Of a stretch of 64,000 nt of DNA, positions 44,690-54,688 are shown one piece after another. Origin of the DNA: Pseudomonas quebecensis (GTDB taxonomy: Bacteria; Pseudomonadota; Gammaproteobacteria; Pseudomonadales; Pseudomonadaceae); NCBI RefSeq assembly GCF_026410085.1, contig NZ_CP112866.1, positions 3,471,001 through 3,535,000 on the forward strand, written 5' to 3'. Each line of letters starts with the position of its first letter. Position 1 is the stretch's first letter. Made by a program: the position numbers and the translations under genes. The notes under the pieces are model-generated. The model ran no database searches. It was not told the DNA's origin and saw nothing but the letters and a program-made list of their open reading frames with translations.

Positions 44690-46699
44690 TCAGGGTTCCA
44701 GGCGACGTTGCTGGTAAATCCAGTCAACGATTTCACCATCAGGTGCGTAGCCACTCACGGTGTCACGCAGCAGTTGACGAACAAGCGTGTAATCATCCTG
44801 ATCCACCGCTGCGAGCAGCTCGGTCAACCTGGCTTTAAGCACATCCCACGGCAGATAGTCTTCGTTAGCGCTCATGATCATCGGGTGTTGAGTCGCCACC
44901 ACGTTGTCACCGATCAACAGCTCTTCGTACAGCTTTTCACCAGGTCGCAAGCCGGAGAACTCGATAGAAATGTCGCCATGCGGGTTCTTTTCAGAGCGCA
45001 CGCTGAAGCCTGAAAGGTGAATCATTTTTTCGGCCAGCTCGACAATTTTGACCGGTTCGCCCATGTCCAGCACGAATACATCACCACCGCGGCCCATGGA
45101 ACCCGCCTGGATGACCAACTGAGCCGCCTCGGGAATGGTCATGAAGTATCGCGTGATCTTCGGATGGGTCACCGTCAGCGGCCCCCCCGACTTGATCTGT
45201 TTGTGAAAAAGCGGAATAACAGAACCTGAGGAACCCAGCACATTGCCAAAGCGCACCATTGTAAAACGGGTCTTGTTAACGTGCGAAACGTTTGATTTTT
45301 CGCCAAATAAAACAGGTGCGATTTCGCGACTGAGCGACTGAAGCGTCAACTCGGCCAAACGCTTTGTACTGCCCATCACGTTAGTCGGGCGAACGGCTTT
45401 ATCGGTTGAAATCAACACAAAGTTTGCGACACCTACCTGAAGCGCAGCCTGAGCTGTATTCAGCGTACCGATCACATTGTTCAATATGCCTTCGGCTATG
45501 TTGTGCTCTACCATCGGTACGTGCTTATAAGCCGCCGCATGATAAACAGTATCAACATGCCAGGTTTTCATTACATCCAACAGCTTGGCCTTGTTACGTA
45601 CAGACCCCAGGATTGGCAACACTTTCACAGGCAGCGACTCGCGGACGACACACTGTTCAAGTTCAGACAGAATACTGTAGAGATTAAACTCACTGTGCTC
45701 GAAAAGTAACAGGGTCGTCGGGCGCAGCGATAGGATCTGCCGACACAGCTCGGAACCAATAGAACCGCCTGCGCCAGTCACAAGTACGCTCTGACCCTTG
45801 ATGCAATGTTCAAGCAATTCGTGCTGAGCTGGTACGGCGTCGCGGCCTAAGAGATCGGCGATGTCGACTTCTTGAATATCGTCAACCTTCACACGCCCGC
45901 TGGCCAGATCCATGAAGCCTGGAACGCTTCTGACGTGCAGCGGAAAAACCTCCAGAAAACTGAGAATTTCGCGACGACGCGCCCGGTTTGAAGAAGGCAG
46001 TGCCAAAAGAATCTCTTGAGCACCGGTTATATCGATCATGCGCTGGATGTGCTTCGGTTTATATACCTGCAAACCGGAGATCACGCGGTCGGAAATACTC
46101 GCGTCATCGTCGATGAAGGCTACCGGGCGCATCACGCGGCCCATGCGTAACGCTGCAACCAGTTGGTTACCCGCAGCCCCGGCACCATAGATGGCCACAC
46201 GCGGCAGACCATCTTCACGACTGGTGAAAGGAACATGCTGAACCGTCGAAAACCAGTCACGAAGGAAATACTGACGCATCGCCAAACGCAGGCCGCCAAC
46301 CATGATCAGGCTGAGCCACCAGTAGTTGAAAATAATCGAGCGCGGAACTACCGTCTGGTGATTGCTGTACCAATACACCAATACGCCCAGAATCAGGGAC
46401 GAAAGGCTGACGGCCTTGATAATCGCAATTAACGCATCATTACCGAAATAGCGCATGACCGCTCTGTACATACCAAAACGAATGAACAAAGGGATCGCAA
46501 CTATCGGCGCGGCAAGGAACAGCCACAAATGGTCTCGCAGAGGATTGACCATATCATCAATGCCAAGCCTTACGACAAATGCCAGCCATAACGCCGCCCA
46601 CACGACGATTACATCAGTGGATACCTGAATAAGGCGTTTCTGACGCCGTGGTAGGCCCACAAGCATCGTCCGTAATTTCTCCATAACCCCTTCGTCCAC
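44690..46699 (-). CDS. wbpM: UDP-GlcNAc 4,6-dehydratase, WbpM-like
   Basis: 669-residue inner membrane enzyme. Four membrane helices (about 28-135), a CoA-binding/Rossmann-like middle (V-A-I-Y-G-A-G-A-A-G-N), then the SDR catalytic domain with G-A-G-G-S-I-G near 309-315. It has the altered catalytic set S-T-D-K at 431-434 and M442-x3-K446, with methionine in place of tyrosine as known for WbpM. Converts UDP-GlcNAc to UDP-4-keto-6-deoxy-GlcNAc, the precursor of D-QuiNAc and D-FucNAc. The GTG at 46699 has AGGAG eight bases upstream; ATG at 46684 is an alternative. Last gene of the O-antigen array, terminator downstream. Confidence 0.95.
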   Translation of the reverse strand: MDEGVMEKLRTMLVGLPRRQKRLIQVSTDVIVVWAALWLAFVVRLGIDDMVNPLRDHLWLFLAAPIVAIPLFIRFGMYRAVMRYFGNDALIAIIKAVSLSSLILGVLVYWYSNHQTVVPRSIIFNYWWLSLIMVGGLRLAMRQYFLRDWFSTVQHVPFTSREDGLPRVAIYGAGAAGNQLVAALRMGRVMRPVAFIDDDASISDRVISGLQVYKPKHIQRMIDITGAQEILLALPSSNRARRREILSFLEVFPLHVRSVPGFMDLASGRVKVDDIQEVDIADLLGRDAVPAQHELLEHCIKGQSVLVTGAGGSIGSELCRQILSLRPTTLLLFEHSEFNLYSILSELEQCVVRESLPVKVLPILGSVRNKAKLLDVMKTWHVDTVYHAAAYKHVPMVEHNIAEGILNNVIGTLNTAQAALQVGVANFVLISTDKAVRPTNVMGSTKRLAELTLQSLSREIAPVLFGEKSNVSHVNKTRFTMVRFGNVLGSSGSVIPLFHKQIKSGGPLTVTHPKITRYFMTIPEAAQLVIQAGSMGRGGDVFVLDMGEPVKIVELAEKMIHLSGFSVRSEKNPHGDISIEFSGLRPGEKLYEELLIGDNVVATQHPMIMSANEDYLPWDVLKARLTELLAAVDQDDYTLVRQLLRDTVSGYAPDGEIVDWIYQQRRLEP

Positions 46700-46779
46700 C
46701 CAGACTGCTCCTACTAATTAAGCGCCAGCCCTGATTGTACGGCTCTCAGCAATTTTTGACTGCAAATATCACCGTGCTG

Positions 46780-47799
46780 CTAAGAAGCGTTTTCAAGCTT
46801 ACCCGCATGAAACTTCACCGCCAACGCGACAAGCGGCAGGTAGGCCAGCAACAGACACACAAGGCCGTCGACCTGATAAACCGCAGCGGCGATTGCCCAA
46901 GGCATAAGCCATGCCACGTTGATCGCAGCCACAGCCAACGTCACCGGGCGATGATGCCCGAAACGCCGAGAAGCGTATTGATAGGCATGGCTGCGATGAG
47001 CCTCGTAAATTTTATCACCGCGCATTAAGCGACGAGCTAGGGTGTAGGTCGCATCAACTACGAATACCCCGACCAGAATCAACCAAGACCAAAAGAGCTG
47101 TGACGACGTCCAGGCCGCCTGAATAGAGATAATCCCCAGCACAATGCCCAAAAAACCGCTGCCAGCGTCGCCCATAAAAATTCGCGCGGGGGGGAAGTTC
47201 CAAAAAAGGAACCCTATAACAGACATAGCTAGTAAAAAAGGCAACCAAATCAGCTGGGGCAGCCCGACAAACCAGTACAGTAAACAAGCGCCAAAACAGG
47301 CAAATATAGCTTCGACACTGGCTATACCGTCAATGCCATCCATAAAGTTATATAAATTCAGCATCCAGACTAAATAGAACGCTGCCAAGATGTGGCCTAC
47401 CCAGCCAAAATCAACACTGACACCCATTAACTGAAGCGGCGGAAGCCCACCGAGCCAAAAAAGCGCCCACGTTGCAGCGCAAAAATGACCGAGCAGACGC
47501 CAGCGTGCCGCGATATGACCATGATCATCCATAAACCCGATAATCGCGATTAACGCGGCCGCACACCCCAAGCCAATCAGCACCTCTAGGCCAACTAGGT
47601 TTAAGTACCCGAGTACTGGCAAGCATAAAAGAAACGCCAGCACGATGGCCACGCCTCCACCGCGCGGGGTCGCGACCGAATGCGAGCTCCTTGCATTGGG
47701 GATGTCCATAATGCTTCTCGACAAAGCGTAACGCCTTAACGCGCCGGTCAGCACGAGCGACAGCAGGACAACGACGATAGCTAGAGACCCGTAAATCAT
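46780..47799 (-). CDS. wbpL: Undecaprenyl-phosphate sugar-1-phosphate transferase, WbpL-like
   Basis: 339-residue polytopic protein (about ten helices) of the MraY/WecA family. Motifs: M-D-D-H-G-H near residue 90, N-L-Y-N-F-M-D-G-I-D-G and F-M-G-D-A-G-S-G-F. It starts O-antigen units by placing D-QuiNAc or D-FucNAc 1-phosphate on undecaprenyl phosphate. Its start overlaps the WbpV-like stop (ATGA at 47796-47799). Most Wzx/Wzy pathways of pseudomonads begin with this protein. Confidence 0.93.
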   Translation of the reverse strand: MIYGSLAIVVVLLSLVLTGALRRYALSRSIMDIPNARSSHSVATPRGGGVAIVLAFLLCLPVLGYLNLVGLEVLIGLGCAAALIAIIGFMDDHGHIAARWRLLGHFCAATWALFWLGGLPPLQLMGVSVDFGWVGHILAAFYLVWMLNLYNFMDGIDGIASVEAIFACFGACLLYWFVGLPQLIWLPFLLAMSVIGFLFWNFPPARIFMGDAGSGFLGIVLGIISIQAAWTSSQLFWSWLILVGVFVVDATYTLARRLMRGDKIYEAHRSHAYQYASRRFGHHRPVTLAVAAINVAWLMPWAIAAAVYQVDGLVCLLLAYLPLVALAVKFHAGKLENAS

Positions 47800-48758
47800 T
47801 GTTCTTTAAGTTCCAAATAATGTAAAGCCGTCGCTCTAAGCGCTGCATCAACCGTCACCGGAGGCTGCCATTGCAGAACCGTCTTGGTCTTAGCAATATC
47901 GACCTGCAACGAACCCAATAGTCGCTGCGACAGGTCCTTTTTTCCGACCGCCGCGGCAGTAACTTTCAACATACAACCAGGCACAGGAAGAAGATAAGCA
48001 CGTTTATTCAACGCTTTTGCCATTTTTTTCAGCAGGCCCGTGGTTGATAAATCCTGCCCGTCACTGGCCAAAAAGGTTTGATTAGCCGCTGCCGGGTGCG
48101 CAATACACGTCACGATCAGATCAACCAGGTTATTGATCGCGACCAGACTGCGGCGGTTACCTATAGCGCCAAACGGTAAAGGAACGCCCTTGTCCAACCA
48201 ACGCATCATGCTTAGGAAATTGGCCTTAACGCCTGGGCCGTATACCAGTACGGGGCGAATAATGACGACCTGCATGCCGGTCTTTTCAGCCAGGGCACGA
48301 AGCCCGTCTTCGGCTTCCCTCTTCGACACGCCATACGGGTCGGTGGGGCAAGGCGCATCGTCAGCCTTATAAGGGATGCCCGGCAGAGTGCCGTCGCCGT
48401 TTACTTTGATCGAGCTGATAAACACAAACCGCTTAACGCCTGCCGCCGCAGCTTGTGACGCGAGGTGCAGAGTGCCGTCAACGTTGACCTTACGAAATTC
48501 GGCAAGCGGGTCCATCACAGTATCGTTCATCACATGCACGCGCGCCGCGCAATGAACGACAACATCTTGGCCAACCAACGCCGTCGACCAGTCAACCAAT
48601 TCTTCCAACGAGTCAAAATTTACCGTTTTCACAGACGCAGGAATTGAATCAACGTGTCGTCGTACCGCCGCCACACAGGGAATATTATCGGCGACTAATC
48701 TTTCGACTAATGCCCGGCCAACAAAACCAGACGCGCCCGTCACAAATATGCTATTCAT
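47796..48758 (-). CDS. NAD-dependent epimerase/reductase, WbpV-like
   Basis: 320-residue SDR enzyme. G-A-S-G-F-V-G-R near residue 8, active-site Y-G-V-S-K, substrate segments F-I-S-S-I-K-V-N-G and G-I-P-Y-K-A-D-D. WbpV-type enzymes reduce UDP-4-keto-6-deoxy-GlcNAc to UDP-D-QuiNAc or D-FucNAc after WbpM. This pairs with WbpM and WbpL of the same array. Which C4 epimer results is not decidable from sequence. Confidence 0.85.
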   Translation of the reverse strand: MNSIFVTGASGFVGRALVERLVADNIPCVAAVRRHVDSIPASVKTVNFDSLEELVDWSTALVGQDVVVHCAARVHVMNDTVMDPLAEFRKVNVDGTLHLASQAAAAGVKRFVFISSIKVNGDGTLPGIPYKADDAPCPTDPYGVSKREAEDGLRALAEKTGMQVVIIRPVLVYGPGVKANFLSMMRWLDKGVPLPFGAIGNRRSLVAINNLVDLIVTCIAHPAAANQTFLASDGQDLSTTGLLKKMAKALNKRAYLLPVPGCMLKVTAAAVGKKDLSQRLLGSLQVDIAKTKTVLQWQPPVTVDAALRATALHYLELKEQ

Positions 48759-48773
48759 AAGCGTAGCCTCGCA

Positions 48774-49694
48774 CTAATAAATTCCTAAAATGATCACGAT
48801 CGCTAAAAGAAAACGATCACGAAGTCGACGCCGTGTGCAATTGAAGTTCTTCACCAGGAAACTTAACGAAACTTTACCGGAAGCTTTTAACTCGGCAGGC
48901 AGTTGCGGCAGATCTGCCGACAACAGCTGGGTAATTTTGGCTATCTCAGCTCTGTACCAACCGGAACGCATCAACGACAGGCGAGCCATAAGCGCTTTTA
49001 AACCCTCATTTGCGCCTACCTGATTATTAGAGTGCTGACGGTACAGTATCTTTGGGCAAGGATCGATAAACCACACCAAGCCCTTGGCACGAAACCAAGC
49101 GTACATCAACCAATCATGCAGAGATACATTATTCGCCGCGGACCAATTATCCAAAAGAAACTGTTTGAAGGCACTAGCCTCTGCCACCTTCAATACATAA
49201 CTACAGCCTGGGCCTGCAGCCTCAAAAATGAAGTCATACGTTTGTTGTGCTTGCGCCTTATTCAAGACCACTTGGCGGCCGTCAGGCCAAAACGCTGTGA
49301 CGTTACCCGAGTAAGCCGACACACCGGGATTGGAAAGCTTTTGATGAGCTGATACAAGTTTGTCGGCGACCCAGATATCGTCTTGATCAGCGAAGGAAAT
49401 ATAATCATAACCATTGAAATCCACATCACGAATCAAACGAAAGAAGTTTTTCGCCGCCCCTCCAAACTTAAGACCGTAGGGCAATGGAATAACGCGTGCG
49501 TCAGCCTCGCTGAGTGAAGTCACCCATTGCTCAGTGTTATCTGACGATATATCGACACTTACAAACAATGTAACGTCGACACCTTGCTGACCAAGAATTG
49601 AGTCAACCTGCTCTTGCAGCCATTGGGTGCCGTTATAGGCCGCCATTAATACTGCCACGCGCGCCTTGGTGGGCGCGGTACTCAATGTGCTCAT
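48774..49694 (-). CDS. Family 2 glycosyltransferase (rhamnosyltransferase-like)
   Basis: 306 residues, GT-A fold. R-V-A-V-L-M-A-A-Y-N-G-T near the start, then the metal/nucleotide motif A-D-Q-D-D-I-W, and a C-terminal L-H-D-W-L segment typical of the rhamnosyltransferase-like GT2 group. Adds one sugar to the lipid-linked unit; donor not known. The ATG at 49694 overlaps the preceding stop (ATGA) behind GGTGGAGG. A GTG four codons earlier is possible. The gene ends 15 bases before the WbpV-like start. Confidence 0.8.
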   Translation of the reverse strand: MSTLSTAPTKARVAVLMAAYNGTQWLQEQVDSILGQQGVDVTLFVSVDISSDNTEQWVTSLSEADARVIPLPYGLKFGGAAKNFFRLIRDVDFNGYDYISFADQDDIWVADKLVSAHQKLSNPGVSAYSGNVTAFWPDGRQVVLNKAQAQQTYDFIFEAAGPGCSYVLKVAEASAFKQFLLDNWSAANNVSLHDWLMYAWFRAKGLVWFIDPCPKILYRQHSNNQVGANEGLKALMARLSLMRSGWYRAEIAKITQLLSADLPQLPAELKASGKVSLSFLVKNFNCTRRRLRDRFLLAIVIILGIY

Positions 49695-50278
49695 ACCTCC
49701 ACCCACGATGAGCTGACGATATCATAGGATTTTATCACCTTAGCAGGCGATCCCACCGCAATACACATTGGCGGAATGCTGCGCGTCACTACCGACATGG
49801 CACCGATAATACTGCCTCTTCCGATAGTCACACCCGGCAGCACACACACGAACTCACCAAGCCACACATCGTCTTCAATAACGATAGGAGCAGACACGAG
49901 CTTGCGCTCTATAGGGCTCTCAAAAGGCGAGGAATGGGCTTCGCTGCCTTTATACACCCCGTGGTTGTGGTCACTGATAAAGACCTTGCTCGCGATCAAT
50001 ACCCTGTCGCCGATTGTGATCGACTCAACACTGCCCAAGTGCACGTAATCATTGATTTGTACATCCTTACCAATATGGATACAAGTGCCAGCCTTTTCGG
50101 GGAAAGCGTCAATCCTACAGCTTACCCCGGTAGTAAACCCCTTACCGATCGCAACATGCCGCGCACCACGCATATAAAACGGACGTCGCACAATACGCGC
50201 GCTTGGGTAAAATAGCCTGCTATACATCACGTCACAGAGCAGCTTCAAAAGCCCTCTAAAACCATATACTTTCAGCAC
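49691..50278 (-). CDS. Left-handed beta-helix acyltransferase (WcaF/NodL-like)
   Basis: 195 residues with hexapeptide repeats (I-G-K-D-V-Q-I-N-D-Y, I-G-D-R-V-L-I-A, I-E-D-D-V-W-L-G, V-L-P-G-V-T-I-G) and the catalytic-histidine loop S-D-H-N-H-G. Probably O- or N-acetylates an O-antigen sugar. The GTG start at 50278 has AGG about nine bases upstream and fits the reading frame well. It lies 17 bases after the next gene's stop and overlaps the rhamnosyltransferase-like gene. Confidence 0.85.
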   Translation of the reverse strand: MLKVYGFRGLLKLLCDVMYSRLFYPSARIVRRPFYMRGARHVAIGKGFTTGVSCRIDAFPEKAGTCIHIGKDVQINDYVHLGSVESITIGDRVLIASKVFISDHNHGVYKGSEAHSSPFESPIERKLVSAPIVIEDDVWLGEFVCVLPGVTIGRGSIIGAMSVVTRSIPPMCIAVGSPAKVIKSYDIVSSSWVEV

Positions 50279-50295
50279 AATAGTTAACCTATAAA

Positions 50296-51300
50296 TTAGT
50301 AAGGAGAATAGTTAATAAGCTTCAAACTTTTAGCAATTAAACGCAGCAGCCGCGGATACGTGGCCAGTCTCAACACCGCCTTGTGTTTAATTCCAAGTAA
50401 TGCCTGAACGTCTGGGCTATTGGCCAGATTCATCTCAGGCAGCCCCATTAGCTTAACTGCTACGCTATTGTACTCCGCATACACCGGCATACGAAAAGCG
50501 GCGAGCACCAACGCATGAGAAATTTGCTTGGACACATGAGCAAGGAATAAATGATAGTATTGTTGCGCCACACCATTTTTTTCAAGAAAGATAGATTCCA
50601 ATCGAATGACCTCTATCAGCGAGCTAAAAAATACCCAACTAATAGAGCGGCTAGTACTGTTATTTCTAATCAAGGCGTGGTAATAAACCTTAGAAACAAA
50701 CGCTGTACGCGATGAGAAAAAAGAGACCGCCCTGGAAAAATACATGTCCTCACAGGCGCGGACCGCTGGAAACTCAATTGAGTGCTCTCGTAAAAATGAA
50801 CGACGGTACATCTTGTTGACGGGACTTGATAAAACCGCATCATCTAACATTGCCGCTTTGAAGATGGCATCCCCCGACAGTGTTTCAAAGCGGAAACGCC
50901 TGATCTCGTGCACAATCTTCTCGTCTTGCGTGACAAAGTCAAGACCAAAACTAATGAAATCCAACCGTTCCTCTGTCATGCGCGAAACTAAGTCTAAGCA
51001 CAGGTCTTTATCAATCCAGTCATCTGCGTCAACAAAAACAATGTACTCCCCCGAGGCGACGCGCACACCCAGATTGCGCGCCACGCCTTGTCCACTATTG
51101 AGCTGTTCTAAAAATTTTACGTTTAGGTCATGCGCAAAAAATTCTTTGCAGACCTCCAGAGATCCGTCGGTGGAGCCGTCGTCAACAATTATAATTTCGA
51201 TATTTTTATAAGTCTGAGCCTTTAAACTTACCAAGCATCTCTGCAAAAATTCATGCACATTGAACACGGGAACAATAATTGAGCACATCGCTTCCGACAT
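50296..51300 (-). CDS. Family 2 glycosyltransferase
   Basis: 334 residues. C-S-I-I-V-P-V-F-N-V-H, D-D-G-S-T-D-G-S, G-Q-G-V-A-R-N-L-G and V-D-A-D-D-W are canonical GT2 motifs including the D-x-D metal site. The C-terminal part has no clear domain. ATG at 51300 is preferred over the overlapping GTG at 51309 because GGGAG lies eight bases upstream. AT-rich composition. Donor and acceptor unknown. Confidence 0.85.
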   Translation of the reverse strand: MSEAMCSIIVPVFNVHEFLQRCLVSLKAQTYKNIEIIIVDDGSTDGSLEVCKEFFAHDLNVKFLEQLNSGQGVARNLGVRVASGEYIVFVDADDWIDKDLCLDLVSRMTEERLDFISFGLDFVTQDEKIVHEIRRFRFETLSGDAIFKAAMLDDAVLSSPVNKMYRRSFLREHSIEFPAVRACEDMYFSRAVSFFSSRTAFVSKVYYHALIRNNSTSRSISWVFFSSLIEVIRLESIFLEKNGVAQQYYHLFLAHVSKQISHALVLAAFRMPVYAEYNSVAVKLMGLPEMNLANSPDVQALLGIKHKAVLRLATYPRLLRLIAKSLKLINYSPY

Positions 51301-51305
51301 CGGGT

Positions 51306-52331
51306 TCACTCCCAGAAAAACAAATATGGTACAAAGGGCGATGGACCTTCGTTAAAGCTGTCCGAAAAATTCTTCATTTTTAGAATGAACGCAATAACCG
51401 CCACGCCCAACAGTGCTGCTTTAGACACGTTGGAAAGTGTGACACGATTGCTCGACATCGAAATGATAAAGTAGAGAAACGTCGCGAAACTGACTAACTG
51501 CAAAAACCTTAAGCCTGCGTATGAAATTTGCGCAACACCGAACATCAAGCATGCAATACTTAACAAAATACAGCAGGCCGAGAACGTATTTTTGCGTGTG
51601 CCAGGATCAAGCATCCATATTAAGAGCGCCGCAACAGTGACGATTAAAGTAGACAGACCCGAAAAGATAGAAGCGGTGTAAATCTCAGAGTAATTCTGAA
51701 ATTTCGCGATGAAATACGGGTAGGCGCCGACGAACCCCACGGCGAATAGAACCGTGCAACCAATCAATACCCTCCAGCGCCGACTGTGCAGAACATACAA
51801 CATCAGGCCAAGCAGCCCACCCGAGCTTTGAATCAGGCTGGCCACCACTACCCAAGCGATGAACCTTTTCTCTTTGCCATCTCTTAAGTAAATTAACGCC
51901 CAAAAAACGATAGCAAACGAAAGTCCATAGCGGACCCCATTCATCACCATATCAAAATAATAAACGGGAATTATAAAGGCGCAAAAAACCAGCAATGATT
52001 GGTTTTTTTGAATCGCGCCCATTACCAAAAAAACCGTCGTTATTGCGCCTAATGCGGCCAATACAGCTCTTGGCGAGTCAAAAAAACTCGAAAAAAACAG
52101 GATCAGTTTTTCAAACAAAGGCTCAAACGTGCGGGTATACTCGCCGGCCTCCGCGATGCGTTGTATTTCTTGCAAATAGACGGCCGTATCGATACCGACG
52201 TTACCTCTAAGCAATGCGATCAAAATCATAGGGAGCAGGCCTATGAAAAAGAATGTACGCGGCCACCTTGTGTAGCTACCAAACAAACTCGCCATCACAA
52301 AAAACAAGGTACTCGAAACATAAAATTCCAT
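51306..52331 (-). CDS. O-antigen polymerase candidate (EpsG-like, Wzy)
   Basis: 341-residue very hydrophobic protein with about ten helices and few charged residues between them. It contains the EpsG-type segment L-L-R-G-N-V-G-I-D-T-A-V-Y and G-V-R-Y-G-L-S-F-A. It is the only such protein in the array, so it is the likely Wzy polymerase of the locus. ATG at 52331 has AGG six bases upstream; a GTG at 52346 is five codons earlier. Its end overlaps the next glycosyltransferase. Confidence 0.75.
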   Translation of the reverse strand: MEFYVSSTLFFVMASLFGSYTRWPRTFFFIGLLPMILIALLRGNVGIDTAVYLQEIQRIAEAGEYTRTFEPLFEKLILFFSSFFDSPRAVLAALGAITTVFLVMGAIQKNQSLLVFCAFIIPVYYFDMVMNGVRYGLSFAIVFWALIYLRDGKEKRFIAWVVVASLIQSSGGLLGLMLYVLHSRRWRVLIGCTVLFAVGFVGAYPYFIAKFQNYSEIYTASIFSGLSTLIVTVAALLIWMLDPGTRKNTFSACCILLSIACLMFGVAQISYAGLRFLQLVSFATFLYFIISMSSNRVTLSNVSKAALLGVAVIAFILKMKNFSDSFNEGPSPFVPYLFFWE

Positions 52332-52481
52332 TAAAAACCTATTCACCTAAAAGCGTTACTATTGAGATCCATCTGTAAAAATTTAACGGCGAACCATATA
52401 CCTCTTGCTATTTTGATTCACGGCAAACGGCGCAAACCTTAATAAAAATCAAAACTAACGCCTTACCCTCTGCACGCGCGC

Positions 52482-53660
52482 TCACACCGGAAGCCTAAGC
52501 TTTGCAGGGTAATCAGCTAAAAAAAGTTGCAAGCCGTGACTCGCGCTGTACGTCGTATCAAGCCCCTTCAACACTGAGCTATCAAGTGACACTTTTGACT
52601 TAAACAGCTTTGTAGAAATGCGTGACAGAACCCACACAAACTCCGCCCCCACCGAGCGAACCACTTGATAGATTACTTTCGCGTAACCATAGTACGCTGC
52701 GGTTCTTCGAAAAGAACTAAACGTTTCTTTGTAAGAACGAGGAAAATAAACGAAGCACTTTACCAGCACCCGGCCAAAATTTGGATGTAGATTAAGGCCG
52801 TCAGACGCTTCTACTTTTTCAACGGCTTTCAACAGCGAGTAGGACCACACCGTCGGAACCGAATAAAATTCCGGGATACGCTCATCCCATACCAGATTTT
52901 TAAACGGAGCAATATGAGCGTTTTCCCTTAGCTTGCCGTAATGCTCACCTGAACTGCTTTGCCCAGAAGTACTCATACCTGAAGCACCCGGTATAATAAC
53001 AGGATAATCTACCAGTACGCAGGCATTCGATTCATTGGCAATAAGAAAAGAGCTGTATATATCAGGGCTTACACCGCCAAATACCTGACCGTACTTCAGC
53101 TTGATTCTCCGCGCCAACTCCGCAGAAATCATCCCGGCATAAGCGCGAGGCATATCAAAAACTCCCCCCCCAAAATTATCAAGCGCATGGCGCATGGATG
53201 CTTTTAAGTCATGAGGTGTCACCGAGCCGTCAAAGGGCGTGATGTGCAGGGTTGCGGAATAAGCATCGCCTTGAGTGGAGTGCTTAAAGTCATCCCAGTA
53301 ATACAAAGCCGGAAAATTAAATTTCACAGAATCAATTTTCTTGCCTCGCGCCCACTCAGCGACCTGCACGATCTCTTTGCCAACAAAGTCGTCATCCCCG
53401 ATGAACACCAGGTACTCACCGTCCGCAGAATCAAGCCCGAGATTAAAATTATCGACAACACTAATGCCATGGCCCGACCTGATTAACTTTAAACGCGAGG
53501 CTGAGTAACTGTCCACGAAGTGGCCAGAGATCTCGTCAACAGGGCTGGAGTCGCACACCACCACTTGAATATCGGGCGACAGCTCTAAAATTGAACTAAT
53601 CGATTGCACTGCGTACTGGGCACGGTTATGTGTAGGTATAATGACGCTTAATAAGGTCAT
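52482..53660 (-). CDS. Family 2 glycosyltransferase
   Basis: 392 residues. Start L-L-S-V-I-I-P-T-H-N-R-A and the G-D-D-D-F metal motif define a GT2 protein; the rest is a long C-terminal extension of unclear structure (T-Y-S-A-S-H-G-L-Q-L near the end). AT-rich. The ATG at 53660 follows the dehydratase stop by a few bases. A 150-base gap separates its end from the wzy-like gene. Confidence 0.82.
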   Translation of the reverse strand: MTLLSVIIPTHNRAQYAVQSISSILELSPDIQVVVCDSSPVDEISGHFVDSYSASRLKLIRSGHGISVVDNFNLGLDSADGEYLVFIGDDDFVGKEIVQVAEWARGKKIDSVKFNFPALYYWDDFKHSTQGDAYSATLHITPFDGSVTPHDLKASMRHALDNFGGGVFDMPRAYAGMISAELARRIKLKYGQVFGGVSPDIYSSFLIANESNACVLVDYPVIIPGASGMSTSGQSSSGEHYGKLRENAHIAPFKNLVWDERIPEFYSVPTVWSYSLLKAVEKVEASDGLNLHPNFGRVLVKCFVYFPRSYKETFSSFRRTAAYYGYAKVIYQVVRSVGAEFVWVLSRISTKLFKSKVSLDSSVLKGLDTTYSASHGLQLFLADYPAKLRLPV

Positions 53661-53665
53661 GCTGA

Positions 53666-54673
53666 TCAACCAATATTCTGTTGAATATAGGTTAGCGTCA
53701 GCAGCAACTGCTTGATCTGCTCTACGCTCAATAGTTCTGTATTGTGAGAAGTGTAATCGTCAATCGCATTTGCTTCAGGCTGCCCTTCGATAATGAACTT
53801 ATCGTAGTTCAGATCGCGGTTATCCGCAGGAATACGGTAGTATCTGCCCATGTCCTTGGCCTTGGCCATTTCTTCGCGAGACACTAACGACTCGTACAGT
53901 TTTTCGCCATGGCGTGTACCAATGATATTGACCACAGCTTCACTGGCAAACAGCTCTTTCAATGCAACGGTCAGGTCACCGATGGTGCTGGCCGGCGCTT
54001 TCTGTACGAAGATATCGCCTTGTTCGCCATGTTCAAAAGCATGCAGTACCAAATCGACCGAATCTTCCAGGCTCATCAAAAAGCGTGTCATGTTCGGGTC
54101 AGTAACTGTCAGTGGAACGCCGGCTTTGATTTTATCGACGAACAGAGGAATTACCGAGCCGCGCGAAGCCATCACGTTGCCGTAACGGGTTGCGCAAAAG
54201 ACAGGGCCGCCTTCGCGAACGGTGCGCGACTTGGCGATCAGAATCTTCTCACCCATGGCCTTCGAAATACCCATGGCGTTGATCGGATACACGGCTTTAT
54301 CGGTGCTCAGGAGTACAACACGTTTTACATTGTTATCAATCGCGGCATTCAGGACGTTTTCGGTACCTGTGACGTTTGTCAGAACCGCTTCCATTGGGTA
54401 AAACTCGCAGGACGGTACTTGCTTCAAGGCAGCTGCGTGAAAAACAAAATCAACGCCGGCCATAGCGCGATTGATGCTTTCATAATTTCGGACATCACCA
54501 ATATGAAACTTGACTTTAGGATTGTTCAACGCAATCCGCATGTCTTCCTGTTTTTTTTCATCACGGCTGAAGACGATGATTTCTTTAACATCGGTGTTCA
54601 AAAACCGGTTCAGCACGGTGTTACCAAACGAGCCGGTACCGCCCGTGATCATCAAAACTTTATTGTCAAACAT
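53666..54673 (-). CDS. UDP-GlcNAc 4,6-dehydratase/5-epimerase family (WbjB/CapE/FnlA type)
   Basis: 335 residues, SDR family. G-G-T-G-S-F-G near residue 11, catalytic set S123-T-D-K and M134-x3-K138 (methionine replaces tyrosine, as in CapE). Converts UDP-GlcNAc to a 4-keto-6-deoxy sugar with C5 inversion. Usually followed by WbjC/WbjD (L-FucNAc), which are absent here; aminotransferase and acetyltransferase genes are present instead. ATG at 54673 has AGGTGG eight bases upstream; the GTG at 54685 lacks a site. Confidence 0.88.
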   Translation of the reverse strand: MFDNKVLMITGGTGSFGNTVLNRFLNTDVKEIIVFSRDEKKQEDMRIALNNPKVKFHIGDVRNYESINRAMAGVDFVFHAAALKQVPSCEFYPMEAVLTNVTGTENVLNAAIDNNVKRVVLLSTDKAVYPINAMGISKAMGEKILIAKSRTVREGGPVFCATRYGNVMASRGSVIPLFVDKIKAGVPLTVTDPNMTRFLMSLEDSVDLVLHAFEHGEQGDIFVQKAPASTIGDLTVALKELFASEAVVNIIGTRHGEKLYESLVSREEMAKAKDMGRYYRIPADNRDLNYDKFIIEGQPEANAIDDYTSHNTELLSVEQIKQLLLTLTYIQQNIG

Positions 54674-54688
54674 CGTTGAATCCACCTA

